A stretch of 20,483 nucleotides of DNA from NCBI GenBank assembly GCA_023457535.1, contig JAEWLN010000150.1, forward strand, positions 1-20,483, read 5' to 3'. This DNA comes from Bacteroidota bacterium (GTDB lineage Bacteria; Bacteroidota; Bacteroidia; Flavobacteriales; Flavobacteriaceae). The notes below the pieces were generated by a model that saw only the letters and a list, made by a program, of their open reading frames with translations, searched no databases and was not told the DNA's origin. Position 1 is the first letter of the stretch. Each line of letters begins with the position of its first letter. Position numbers and translations under genes: made by a program. Shown here in pieces: positions 14,641 through 20,483 of this stretch.

Positions 14641-16839
14641 ATGATCGACAAATTACGCACCTTTGCCGACAGCACTCCATTTACCAATGCGGTCAAAGTC
14701 ACCGTGGCGGCCGTCATTCCGGTACTGTTTTTTTCTGCGATGCAACAATTCGAGATCGGGTTTACCGTGGCCCTTGGCGCATTCCTGACCTACCCGAGCG
14801 ACATCCCGGGCAACCTCAAACGCAAAATGACCGGCGTACTCATTGCCGCACTCGTCGTGGCCGGATGCAACCTGACGGTCAATGTGTTGCACCCTTATCC
14901 GCTCGTACTCTATCCTGTGGTGGGCCTGCTGATCTTTTTGTTTTCGATGATTGCCGTGTACGGACACCGCGCCAACATGCTTTCGTTTTCCGGATTGCTT
15001 GCCGTTTCACTGACGTTCGGGCATTTGCAAAGCGGCCCGTCGATTTTGGCCAATGCCGCGCTGATGTTGGGTGGAGGCATATTTTACCTGATTGTTTCGC
15101 TGTGTTTTCACTTTGTGCGGCCCAATCGGTATACAGAATTGCAATTGGCCGAATGTACGCGGCTTACGGGCCGATACCTCAAATTGCGCGGCGATCTGTG
15201 GAATACCGATGCCGACCGCGCGAAAATCATCGAAAAGCAACTCCATCTGCAGGTGGAACTCAATGCCATCCATGAGAACATCCGCGAGATCCTGATTCGC
15301 AACCGACCCGATTCGGGCAGTTCAAACCACCATCGGCGTATGCTGCTGATGTTCATATCGCTTGTGGAAATACTCGAGCTCGCGCTTTCCACGCCGTTTG
15401 ACCATTCGAAACTCCACGATCGGTTCGCCGCGCACCCATCGGTTCTGAAAACCTATCAAAACATCGCCTACCATCTGGGCGCCACGCTCAAACAGCTTTC
15501 CAAAGCCGTTGCCGGACAAACAGCTTACCGCGCCAAACACCAACTATTTCGCGAGCTGGAACAACTCGAAGGCGTGATCGCCGGATATGAACAACAAACC
15601 GCTGACGCCGACGGGGTGCGGATGCTCACCAACATGCTCCATTACGTAGAAAAGCAAATTGAAAAGATTTCTGTTGTTGAACGCGCGCTGCTCGAAACGG
15701 TAAGCGCACAGGATTTTCGCGGCAGCGACCGGGAACTCGACAAATTCCTCGCCCCGCAGTATTATTCGTGGCATACTTTTGCAGAAAACCTGAGTTTTTC
15801 ATCGACCTTTTTCCGGCATGCGCTGCGCCTGACAGTGACGATCCTGATTGCGTTTGGCATCGGGGCGCTGTTCCCGCTGCAAAATGTGTATTGGATTTTG
15901 CTGACCGTTGTCGTGATCATGCGGCCCGGATATGGCCTGACCAAAGAACGGTCTTGGCAGCGCATTTTTGGAACGGTGCTTGGCGGATTGATCGCCTTTG
16001 GGTTGTTGCTCTTTATCGACAGCCCGGCAGCCATCGGGATTTTGACCGTCGTGGCGTTGGTACTTGGGTTTACCTACACTACGATCAATTATAAGGTAGG
16101 TGCGACATTTGTCACGATCTATGTCGTCTTCATCTACGGATTGCTCACGCCCGATATCGAGAACGTGATCCAGTTTCGCATTGTAGACACCGTCATTGGC
16201 GCAATGCTTGCATTTTTGGCCAATTATTTTCTCTGGCCGTCCTGGGAATTTTTAAATGCGCCCGCCCATCTGAAAAAATCGATACGCGCCAACGGCGAAT
16301 ACCTGGCGGAAATCTCGCGTTATTACAACGAAAAAGGCAATGTAACAACTGCCTATCGGCTTTCGCGCAAAAACGCTTTTATTGAAATCGGCAACCTGAT
16401 CTCGTCGTTCCAACGCATGTCGCAGGAACCCAAATCAAAGCAAAAATCACTGCCGCAATTGTACAAACTCGTCGTGTTGAACCATACTTTATTGTCTTCG
16501 TCGGCATCGCTCGGGACTTACATCCAGTCGCACAAGACCACTTCAGCCTCGGAGGCGTTCAACGTGGTGGTATCGGGCATTATCAAAAACCTCGATCGCG
16601 CGGTGGCTTTGCTCGAAGGAAAAAATGAGATCGGGCCATCTCCCGCCGATGAAGTCGCGCCGCGTTTTACCGAACTTAAAAACATCCGCGAAAAAGAGCT
16701 CAAAGAAGCGCATTTGTACGATTCTGAGGCGCTCGAGCTTAAAATGCAGGAAGCGCAGCTGGTGATCGGGCAATTGATCTGGCTTACCAATTTGTCCGAA
16801 AATATCGTCAGCACCTGCGCCAAACTCAGCCGGCTTTAA
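14641..16839 (+). CDS. FUSC family inner-membrane protein (YccS/YhfK-like)
   Basis: A 732-residue integral membrane protein with the duplicated layout of the FUSC/YccS family, distant relatives of fusaric acid resistance and aromatic acid efflux proteins. A first block of about six helices spans residues 17-157 (for example VLFFSAMQQFEIGFTVALGA). A soluble, mostly helical region follows (about 160-385), then a second block of helices (about 390-535, with VYWILLTVVVIMRPGYGLTK and RIFGTVLGGLIAFGLLLFID), and a C-terminal soluble helical domain (about 540-732). The substrate is unknown, and no membrane-fusion or outer membrane partner is adjacent. ATG 14641 is chosen over an upstream TTG at 14614, which precedes the -7 box. 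The 3' end overlaps the convergent HAD gene by 14 nt. Confidence 0.9.
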   Translation: MIDKLRTFADSTPFTNAVKVTVAAVIPVLFFSAMQQFEIGFTVALGAFLTYPSDIPGNLKRKMTGVLIAALVVAGCNLTVNVLHPYPLVLYPVVGLLIFLFSMIAVYGHRANMLSFSGLLAVSLTFGHLQSGPSILANAALMLGGGIFYLIVSLCFHFVRPNRYTELQLAECTRLTGRYLKLRGDLWNTDADRAKIIEKQLHLQVELNAIHENIREILIRNRPDSGSSNHHRRMLLMFISLVEILELALSTPFDHSKLHDRFAAHPSVLKTYQNIAYHLGATLKQLSKAVAGQTAYRAKHQLFRELEQLEGVIAGYEQQTADADGVRMLTNMLHYVEKQIEKISVVERALLETVSAQDFRGSDRELDKFLAPQYYSWHTFAENLSFSSTFFRHALRLTVTILIAFGIGALFPLQNVYWILLTVVVIMRPGYGLTKERSWQRIFGTVLGGLIAFGLLLFIDSPAAIGILTVVALVLGFTYTTINYKVGATFVTIYVVFIYGLLTPDIENVIQFRIVDTVIGAMLAFLANYFLWPSWEFLNAPAHLKKSIRANGEYLAEISRYYNEKGNVTTAYRLSRKNAFIEIGNLISSFQRMSQEPKSKQKSLPQLYKLVVLNHTLLSSSASLGTYIQSHKTTSASEAFNVVVSGIIKNLDRAVALLEGKNEIGPSPADEVAPRFTELKNIREKELKEAHLYDSEALELKMQEAQLVIGQLIWLTNLSENIVSTCAKLSRL

Positions 16840-17635
16840 CCGGTTCCCCGGCCAGTCCGAGCGCGCGAATGGTTCTGGTCACGCCGCAATCATTGTTGTC
16901 CCAGGCGGTAATGAACGCCGCGGCTTGCAGGATTTCCGGATGCGCATTTTTCATCGCATAGCTGTAATCGGCCGCGTGCATCATTTCAAGATCGTTCAGG
17001 TAATCGCCAAACACCAGCGTTTGCGAAGGCCCGATCCCCAATCGCTGCTGCAATTGCCGCAAGGCGTGCCCTTTGTTGGCCGACAGCGTCGTGATGTCCA
17101 GATAACGCTCGGCCCCGACGGTGACCTTGAACCGGTCAGAAAAACGCTCAAAGTGCGGCAGGCTGTTGAATTCGGCGTTGCGAAAATCGCACAACGTCAC
17201 TTTGAGGATCTCCCCGCTGACTTTGGTTAGGTCTTCGACGATTTCAAGCCTGCGGAAATATTGCCGCGCTTCGTTCAAAAACCGAACGCTGTTGTCCTGC
17301 ACATAAGCGCCGTCTTTGCCGCAAAGAATAAAATGGGAATCCGGGACATTGCGACCGTGGCCGAGCAATTCCAATACCGCCTGGCGCGGCAGTGCATCGA
17401 GGTGCAGCAATTCGTCTCCGTGGGTCATGTATGCGCCGTTCTCGGAAATAAAGTAGACAAACGGGCGCACATCGGACAGCTCGTGCTGCAAAGTGTACAT
17501 CTGGCGTCCGCTGGCCACGGCAAAGTGGATTCCGCGGCGCTGCAGATCGGCAAAAACAGTAAAAAAATCGGCGGGCATTTGTTTGGCATCGTTGAGCAAC
17601 GAGCCATCCATATCGGTTACGACAAGTTTGATCAT
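16826..17635 (-). CDS. Cof-type HAD-IIB family hydrolase
   Basis: A 269-residue cytoplasmic phosphatase of the HAD superfamily, Cof subfamily, which typically acts on sugar phosphates or flavin-type phosphates. The four HAD motifs are visible: DMDGSLL (8-14, nucleophile Asp8, acid/base Asp10), ASGR (41-44, Ser42), Lys188 in SANKGHAL, and GDYLND (210-215, Asp211 and Asp215). The cap domain lies between about residues 80 and 180. The frame is open to a TTG at 17656, but that codon lies inside the -7 box CAAAGGTA (17654-17661), so ATG 17635 is the start. Its stop codon overlaps the end of the FUSC gene. Substrate unknown. Confidence 0.92.
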   Translation of the reverse strand: MIKLVVTDMDGSLLNDAKQMPADFFTVFADLQRRGIHFAVASGRQMYTLQHELSDVRPFVYFISENGAYMTHGDELLHLDALPRQAVLELLGHGRNVPDSHFILCGKDGAYVQDNSVRFLNEARQYFRRLEIVEDLTKVSGEILKVTLCDFRNAEFNSLPHFERFSDRFKVTVGAERYLDITTLSANKGHALRQLQQRLGIGPSQTLVFGDYLNDLEMMHAADYSYAMKNAHPEILQAAAFITAWDNNDCGVTRTIRALGLAGEPVKAG

Positions 17636-17653
17636 TTGGGGCTTATTGAATGG

Positions 17654-17661
17654 CAAAGGTA
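17654..17661 (-). promoter_or_regulatory. -7 promoter box for the HAD gene
   Basis: The minus strand reads TACCTTTG, an exact TAnnTTTG match, ending 18 nt before the ATG at 17635. A TTTTG lies 14 nt upstream, a little too close for a standard -33. The box supports the ATG start over the TTG at 17656. Confidence 0.55.
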
Positions 17662-17713
17662 AGCCAACGGCGCTGCAAAACCCCTGGAAATACCTGAAAA
17701 TTGACTATTGGCG

Positions 17714-18130
17714 TCAGATCATTTTACGCGATAGGTAATCCTGCAACATGATGGTCGCGGCAATCTGGTCGATCATTGCCTTGTCCTGCCGCTGCTTTTT
17801 TTTGAGTCCGCCGTCTATCATGGCCTGGAACGCGAGTTTGGACGTAAACCGTTCATCGACGCGCACCACGGGCATGTCGGGGAACGTTTGTGTGAATTTT
17901 TCGACAAATTGTGCGATGAGTCCGGCGCTTTGCGAGGCTTCGTTATTCATCTGGCGCGGCTCGCCAATGATCACCTTAGAGACGTCTTCCCTGTCAAAAT
18001 AATCTTTTAAAAATTCGAGCGCCTTCTCGGAAGCAATTGTCGTAAGTCCTGATGCGATGATCTGCAATTCATCGGTCACGGCAATCCCGGTGCGCTTTTG
18101 TCCATAATCTATAGCGAGTATTCTGGGCAT
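17714..18130 (-). CDS. ruvX: YqgF/RuvX family RNase H-fold nuclease
   Basis: RuvX/YqgF is a small RNase H-fold protein annotated as a putative Holliday junction resolvase and linked in some bacteria to rRNA processing. The 138-residue protein has the family signatures: IDYGQKRTG (7-15, catalytic Asp8), VIIGEPRQMNNEAS (53-66, acidic Glu57), RVDERFTS (90-97) and the C-terminal DQIAATIMLQDYL (121-133, Asp121). The frame is open 31 codons further upstream, but that overlaps the preceding gene, and ATG 18130 (MPRILAIDYG) matches the family. Only 2 nt separate it from the stop of the acyltransferase gene, so the two are cotranscribed and probably translationally coupled. Confidence 0.94.
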   Translation of the reverse strand: MPRILAIDYGQKRTGIAVTDELQIIASGLTTIASEKALEFLKDYFDREDVSKVIIGEPRQMNNEASQSAGLIAQFVEKFTQTFPDMPVVRVDERFTSKLAFQAMIDGGLKKKQRQDKAMIDQIAATIMLQDYLSRKMI

Positions 18131-18132
18131 AA

Positions 18133-18816
18133 TTACAGGGTGTGATTTTGGTCGTAGATACGTTTTTTGAGCCAGCTGATATTTTCCCTGACGACTTTTG
18201 CAGGAATGCCCGCGGCGATGCAATTGTCCGGCACATCAGAAGTTACAAGCGATCCGATGCCGACAATACTGTCGTTGCCCACGGTCACGCCTTTCAAAAT
18301 GATCGCATTGGCCCCGATCCAGACGCGATTTTTAACCACTATGTCCTTGGCGTAATTGATCCGCAAACCGGTGGTGTTGTCAATGATGCTGTGCGAATCG
18401 CCGGTGCGCAGCTCGATGCCCGTAGAAAACATGCAATGCGTTCCTATGGCAATGCTTCGGCCGGGTTCTGTAACGGCAAAATGTGCCGATTCGACCGTGG
18501 TATGGGCGCCGATTGTGACGCTACACCGGTCATCCTCAAAGTAAAAATCCCCCCCTTTTAAATGGCAACGCTCGCCTACGGTCAAGGTGTGGCCGCTGCC
18601 GCGCATGAAAATCCGCATGTTTTCCAGTACCGCGCCCGGCATGATTTCCACTGTATTTTGGTCGCCTTCGATGTCAAGTGTGCAGTGGAGCAACACGCCT
18701 TTGTTTCGCACGGTGTTCCCGCTTCCGCGAACCGGGTTACGGTAGCGCGTTTTCATGCTGCGTATCTTGGTTTTGAGGTACAAAACCTGCTTGTTGTTTT
18801 TAAATCGTTTCTTCAT
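18133..18816 (-). CDS. Left-handed beta-helix (hexapeptide) acyltransferase
   Basis: A 227-residue predicted O- or N-acetyltransferase of the WcaF/WbbJ-like type, acting on a sugar or other small acceptor in the cytoplasm, often for surface polysaccharide. The first 27 residues are strongly basic (MKKRFKNNKQVLYLKTKIRS), then an irregular beta-helix runs from about 35. The typical C-terminal part is clear: RTGDSHSI (137-144, likely catalytic His142), NRVWIGANAIILKGVTVGND (163-182), GIGSLVTSDVP and AAGIPAKVVRE. The ATG at 18816 follows a -7 box. It overlaps no other gene and is joined to ruvX with a 2-nt gap, with no polysaccharide gene beside it, so its acceptor is unknown. Confidence 0.88.
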   Translation of the reverse strand: MKKRFKNNKQVLYLKTKIRSMKTRYRNPVRGSGNTVRNKGVLLHCTLDIEGDQNTVEIMPGAVLENMRIFMRGSGHTLTVGERCHLKGGDFYFEDDRCSVTIGAHTTVESAHFAVTEPGRSIAIGTHCMFSTGIELRTGDSHSIIDNTTGLRINYAKDIVVKNRVWIGANAIILKGVTVGNDSIVGIGSLVTSDVPDNCIAAGIPAKVVRENISWLKKRIYDQNHTL

Positions 18817-18833
18817 TTGGAGCCATAATGCTG

Positions 18834-18841
18834 CAAATATA
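18834..18841 (-). promoter_or_regulatory. -7 promoter box for the acyltransferase-ruvX pair
   Basis: The minus strand reads TATATTTG, an exact TAnnTTTG match, ending 17 nt before the ATG at 18816. No clear -33 TTG is visible at the right distance. Confidence 0.5.
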
Positions 18842-18997
18842 GTATTTAAAACCTTGGTCGGACGCCGATTTCAGCTAATGTTTAAGTAAGAAAAATCACT
18901 TTAAAATTGCCAAAACATGCCGTTAATCGATATTTTCTACACAAAAATTACAACACGTTCAAAATAATTGCGTTATTGCGGTACTGAAACCCAATTG

Positions 18998-19384
18998 ATG
19001 AAACTCCGACAGCAGCTATTTATATTGGCCTTTTTGATGTCAGCCACCGGGTTTTCACAAATCCGGACGTTCGCATTCAGCCAGATTCAGGTGCGCAATG
19101 AAAACCGGCAGTGGGGCAATACGCAATACGTGGGTTCGCAATTGGCACAGTTTTCCGATTCAAAAATTGACGTGCACGCAGACCGCGATTACCACCTCAA
19201 AATCATTTCCAAAACAGATTTGCCCGACAATGGCGTCATCTACCTTTGCCAGGACGAAAAATCCAATGCAGTAACGGTAATGCTGATCGATAACGTGCGC
19301 ATGTACCTCTACAGCCAAACCAAGCGTTTTTTGATCAACTTCGACGCGTTTGCCTCCCATGCGTTGATGGCCAACAGGGATTGA
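18998..19384 (+). CDS. Small secreted hypothetical protein
   Basis: A 128-residue protein I do not recognise. It starts with a good signal peptide (MKLRQQLFILAFLMSATGFSQ) and continues as a mature chain of about 107 residues, mixed beta strands with no obvious repeats, no lipobox and no more than one Cys (in IYLCQDEK). The frame extends upstream to 18968, but ATG 18998 begins the signal peptide directly. It lies alone between the divergent acyltransferase operon and dapD. I found no exact -7 box before it. Probably periplasmic or secreted; function unknown. Confidence 0.7.
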   Translation: MKLRQQLFILAFLMSATGFSQIRTFAFSQIQVRNENRQWGNTQYVGSQLAQFSDSKIDVHADRDYHLKIISKTDLPDNGVIYLCQDEKSNAVTVMLIDNVRMYLYSQTKRFLINFDAFASHALMANRD

Positions 19385-19494
19385 CCCGGTTTGCGGTCGC
19401 CCACTCCATTGCCCACCAAACCAAAAACCGTGTTTTGCTTTCGATTGCTCAAAAATTAGCGGTGCGCAAGGTTTCATTTTTGGAAAATTGCGGC

Positions 19495-19502
19495 TATCTT
19501 TG
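19495..19502 (+). promoter_or_regulatory. -7 promoter box for dapD
   Basis: TATCTTTG matches TAnnTTTG and ends 14 nt before the dapD ATG. The nearest TTG upstream (19480-19482) is only 12 nt away. Confidence 0.55.
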
Positions 19503-19516
19503 CTTAAAATTTACGT

Positions 19517-20332
19517 ATGAACCACTTGCGCGCCACCATTGAACAAGCCTGGGAAGACCGTTCCCTGTTGCAAAATCCCGACACGATCAATGCGATCAGA
19601 AAAGCCGTTTCGCTGCTGGACGAAGGTACTTTGCGCGTCGCAGAGCCCACGCTCGACGGCTGGCAGATCAACGAATGGGTAAAAAAGGCTGTCGTGATGT
19701 ATTTCCCGATCCAGAAAATGGAAACCTTTGAAGTAGGCATTTTTGAATACCACGACAAGATCCCGCTCAAAAAAGGCTATGCAGAAAAAGGCATCCGCGT
19801 GGTTCCGCATGCTGTGGCGCGTCATGGCGCGTATATTTCCAAAGGGGTGATCCTCATGCCAAGTTACGTAAACATTGGCGCTTACGTCGATGAAGGAACC
19901 ATGGTCGATACGTGGGCCACCGTGGGCAGTTGCGCACAAATAGGAAAAAACGTGCACCTTAGCGGCGGCGTGGGTATTGGCGGTGTGCTTGAACCGTTGC
20001 AGGCAGCCCCGGTAATCATTGAGGACGGGGCGTTCATCGGGTCGCGTTGCATTGTGGTGGAAGGCGTCCGCGTGGAATCTGAAGCGGTGTTAGGTGCCAA
20101 TGTATGCCTGACCGCATCGACCAAAATCATTGACGTTACAGGCAATACGCCCATAGAAATGAAAGGTGTGGTCCCGGCGCGTTCTGTCGTGATCCCGGGC
20201 AGTTACACCAAGAAATTTGCGGCCGGTGAATACCAGGTGCCGTGTGCGCTCATTATCGGTAAGCGCAAACCTTCCACAGATCTGAAAACCTCGCTTAATG
20301 ACGCTTTGCGCGAATACGACGTAGCCGTTTAG
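19517..20332 (+). CDS. dapD: Tetrahydrodipicolinate N-succinyltransferase
   Basis: DapD transfers succinyl from succinyl-CoA to tetrahydrodipicolinate, a step of the succinylase route to meso-diaminopimelate and lysine, in the cytoplasm. The 271-residue length matches the family (E. coli about 274). After a helical N-terminal domain (1-95) comes the left-handed beta-helix with the highly conserved run VLMPSYVNIGAYVDEGTMVD (112-131), then WATVGSCAQIGKNVHLSGGV (133-152) and GIGGVLEPLQA (153-163), plus the PAR-SVVIPG C-terminal segment. It has its own promoter box and is followed 9 nt later by a glycosyltransferase gene, so they probably share a transcript. Assignment is firm. Confidence 0.97.
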   Translation: MNHLRATIEQAWEDRSLLQNPDTINAIRKAVSLLDEGTLRVAEPTLDGWQINEWVKKAVVMYFPIQKMETFEVGIFEYHDKIPLKKGYAEKGIRVVPHAVARHGAYISKGVILMPSYVNIGAYVDEGTMVDTWATVGSCAQIGKNVHLSGGVGIGGVLEPLQAAPVIIEDGAFIGSRCIVVEGVRVESEAVLGANVCLTASTKIIDVTGNTPIEMKGVVPARSVVIPGSYTKKFAAGEYQVPCALIIGKRKPSTDLKTSLNDALREYDVAV

Positions 20333-20341
20333 CCCTCGCGC

Positions 20342-20483
20342 ATGAAGATATTGGTCATCCAGCAAAAAATGATCGGCGATGTGCTCGTGAGCAGCATCAT
20401 CTGCAATAATTTGCGCAAGGCTTATCCCGAGGCGCAAATCGATTACCTCGTTTACGAATCGACCACGCCGGTGCTGGAGGGCA
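20342..20483 (+). CDS. GT9 (heptosyltransferase-like) glycosyltransferase, 3' end outside the window
   Basis: Only the first 47 codons are visible. The start MKILVIQQKMIGDVLVSSII, with NNLRKAYPEAQIDYLVYEST after it, is the N-terminal Rossmann strand-helix typical of glycosyltransferase family 9, which adds heptose or a related sugar to the LPS core at the cytoplasmic face. The IGDVL motif is the expected family signature. It begins 9 nt after the dapD stop and is probably cotranscribed. The start ATG at 20342 is clear; the exact sugar and acceptor cannot be judged from this fragment. Confidence 0.82.
   Translation, partial: MKILVIQQKMIGDVLVSSIICNNLRKAYPEAQIDYLVYESTTPVLEG

Noticed and set aside
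18131..18223. A 31-codon extension of RuvX
   Set aside because: It overlaps the acyltransferase gene, and MPRILAIDYG is the family start.
19385..19516. GGTTTG...CAAACC and other short inverted repeats before dapD
   Set aside because: Short arms with large loops, no T tract and no more pairing than expected by chance.
1..20483. A new defence, mobile or biosynthetic gene system
   Set aside because: All confidently read genes belong to ordinary housekeeping or envelope families. I saw no recombinase, toxin-antitoxin pair, nuclease-helicase cluster, CRISPR repeat or retron-like feature.

Overview
This window looks like chromosomal housekeeping DNA from a member of the Flavobacteriaceae (Bacteroidota), probably Flavobacterium or a close relative, with fairly high GC for that group. 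The signs are: DUF5606 and OstA-like proteins typical of the lineage; upstream regions without a Shine-Dalgarno sequence; repeated matches to the Bacteroidota -7 promoter element TAnnTTTG just before start codons; and a structured element at 4772-4849 that resembles the Flavo-1 RNA repeats of flavobacteria. I saw no tRNA, rRNA, insertion sequence, phage gene or CRISPR array.

Layout. 1-968 is the 3' part of purA (purine synthesis). It converges on a secreted GH13 alpha-amylase (1028-2917, minus), with one hairpin terminator between them. Divergent from the amylase is an OstA/LptA-like envelope protein (3043-4761). A structured repeat element follows, then a class III PLP aminotransferase (4935-6128), a TPR protein (6284-7678), aroE (7754-8488), a DUF3784 membrane protein with a PH-like tail (8529-9260) and a DUF349 repeat protein (9389-11530). 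Two small membrane-anchored hypothetical proteins come next (11595-11939 and 12007-12471).

The minus strand then carries a def - DUF5606 - mazG block (14471 down to 12553). A FUSC-type integral membrane protein (14641-16839) diverges from def and overlaps a convergent Cof-type HAD phosphatase (17635-16826) by 14 nt. Beyond that is a tightly coupled pair, a hexapeptide acyltransferase followed by ruvX (18816-17714, minus). The right end is on the plus strand: a small secreted hypothetical protein (18998-19384), dapD (19517-20332) and the start of a GT9 heptosyltransferase-like gene that runs off the window.

How the genes fit together. Several serve the envelope: the OstA-like protein and the GT9 enzyme (LPS), dapD (diaminopimelate for peptidoglycan and lysine), the acyltransferase, FUSC and the DUF3784 protein. 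Others are core metabolism or quality control: purA, aroE, mazG (NTP clean-up), def (N-formyl removal from new proteins) and ruvX. I found no convincing new defence, mobile or biosynthetic system. The points most worth a second look are the structured element at 4772-4849, the acyltransferase-ruvX coupling, the long inverted repeat before the TPR gene, and the possibly leaderless small ORF at 11595.
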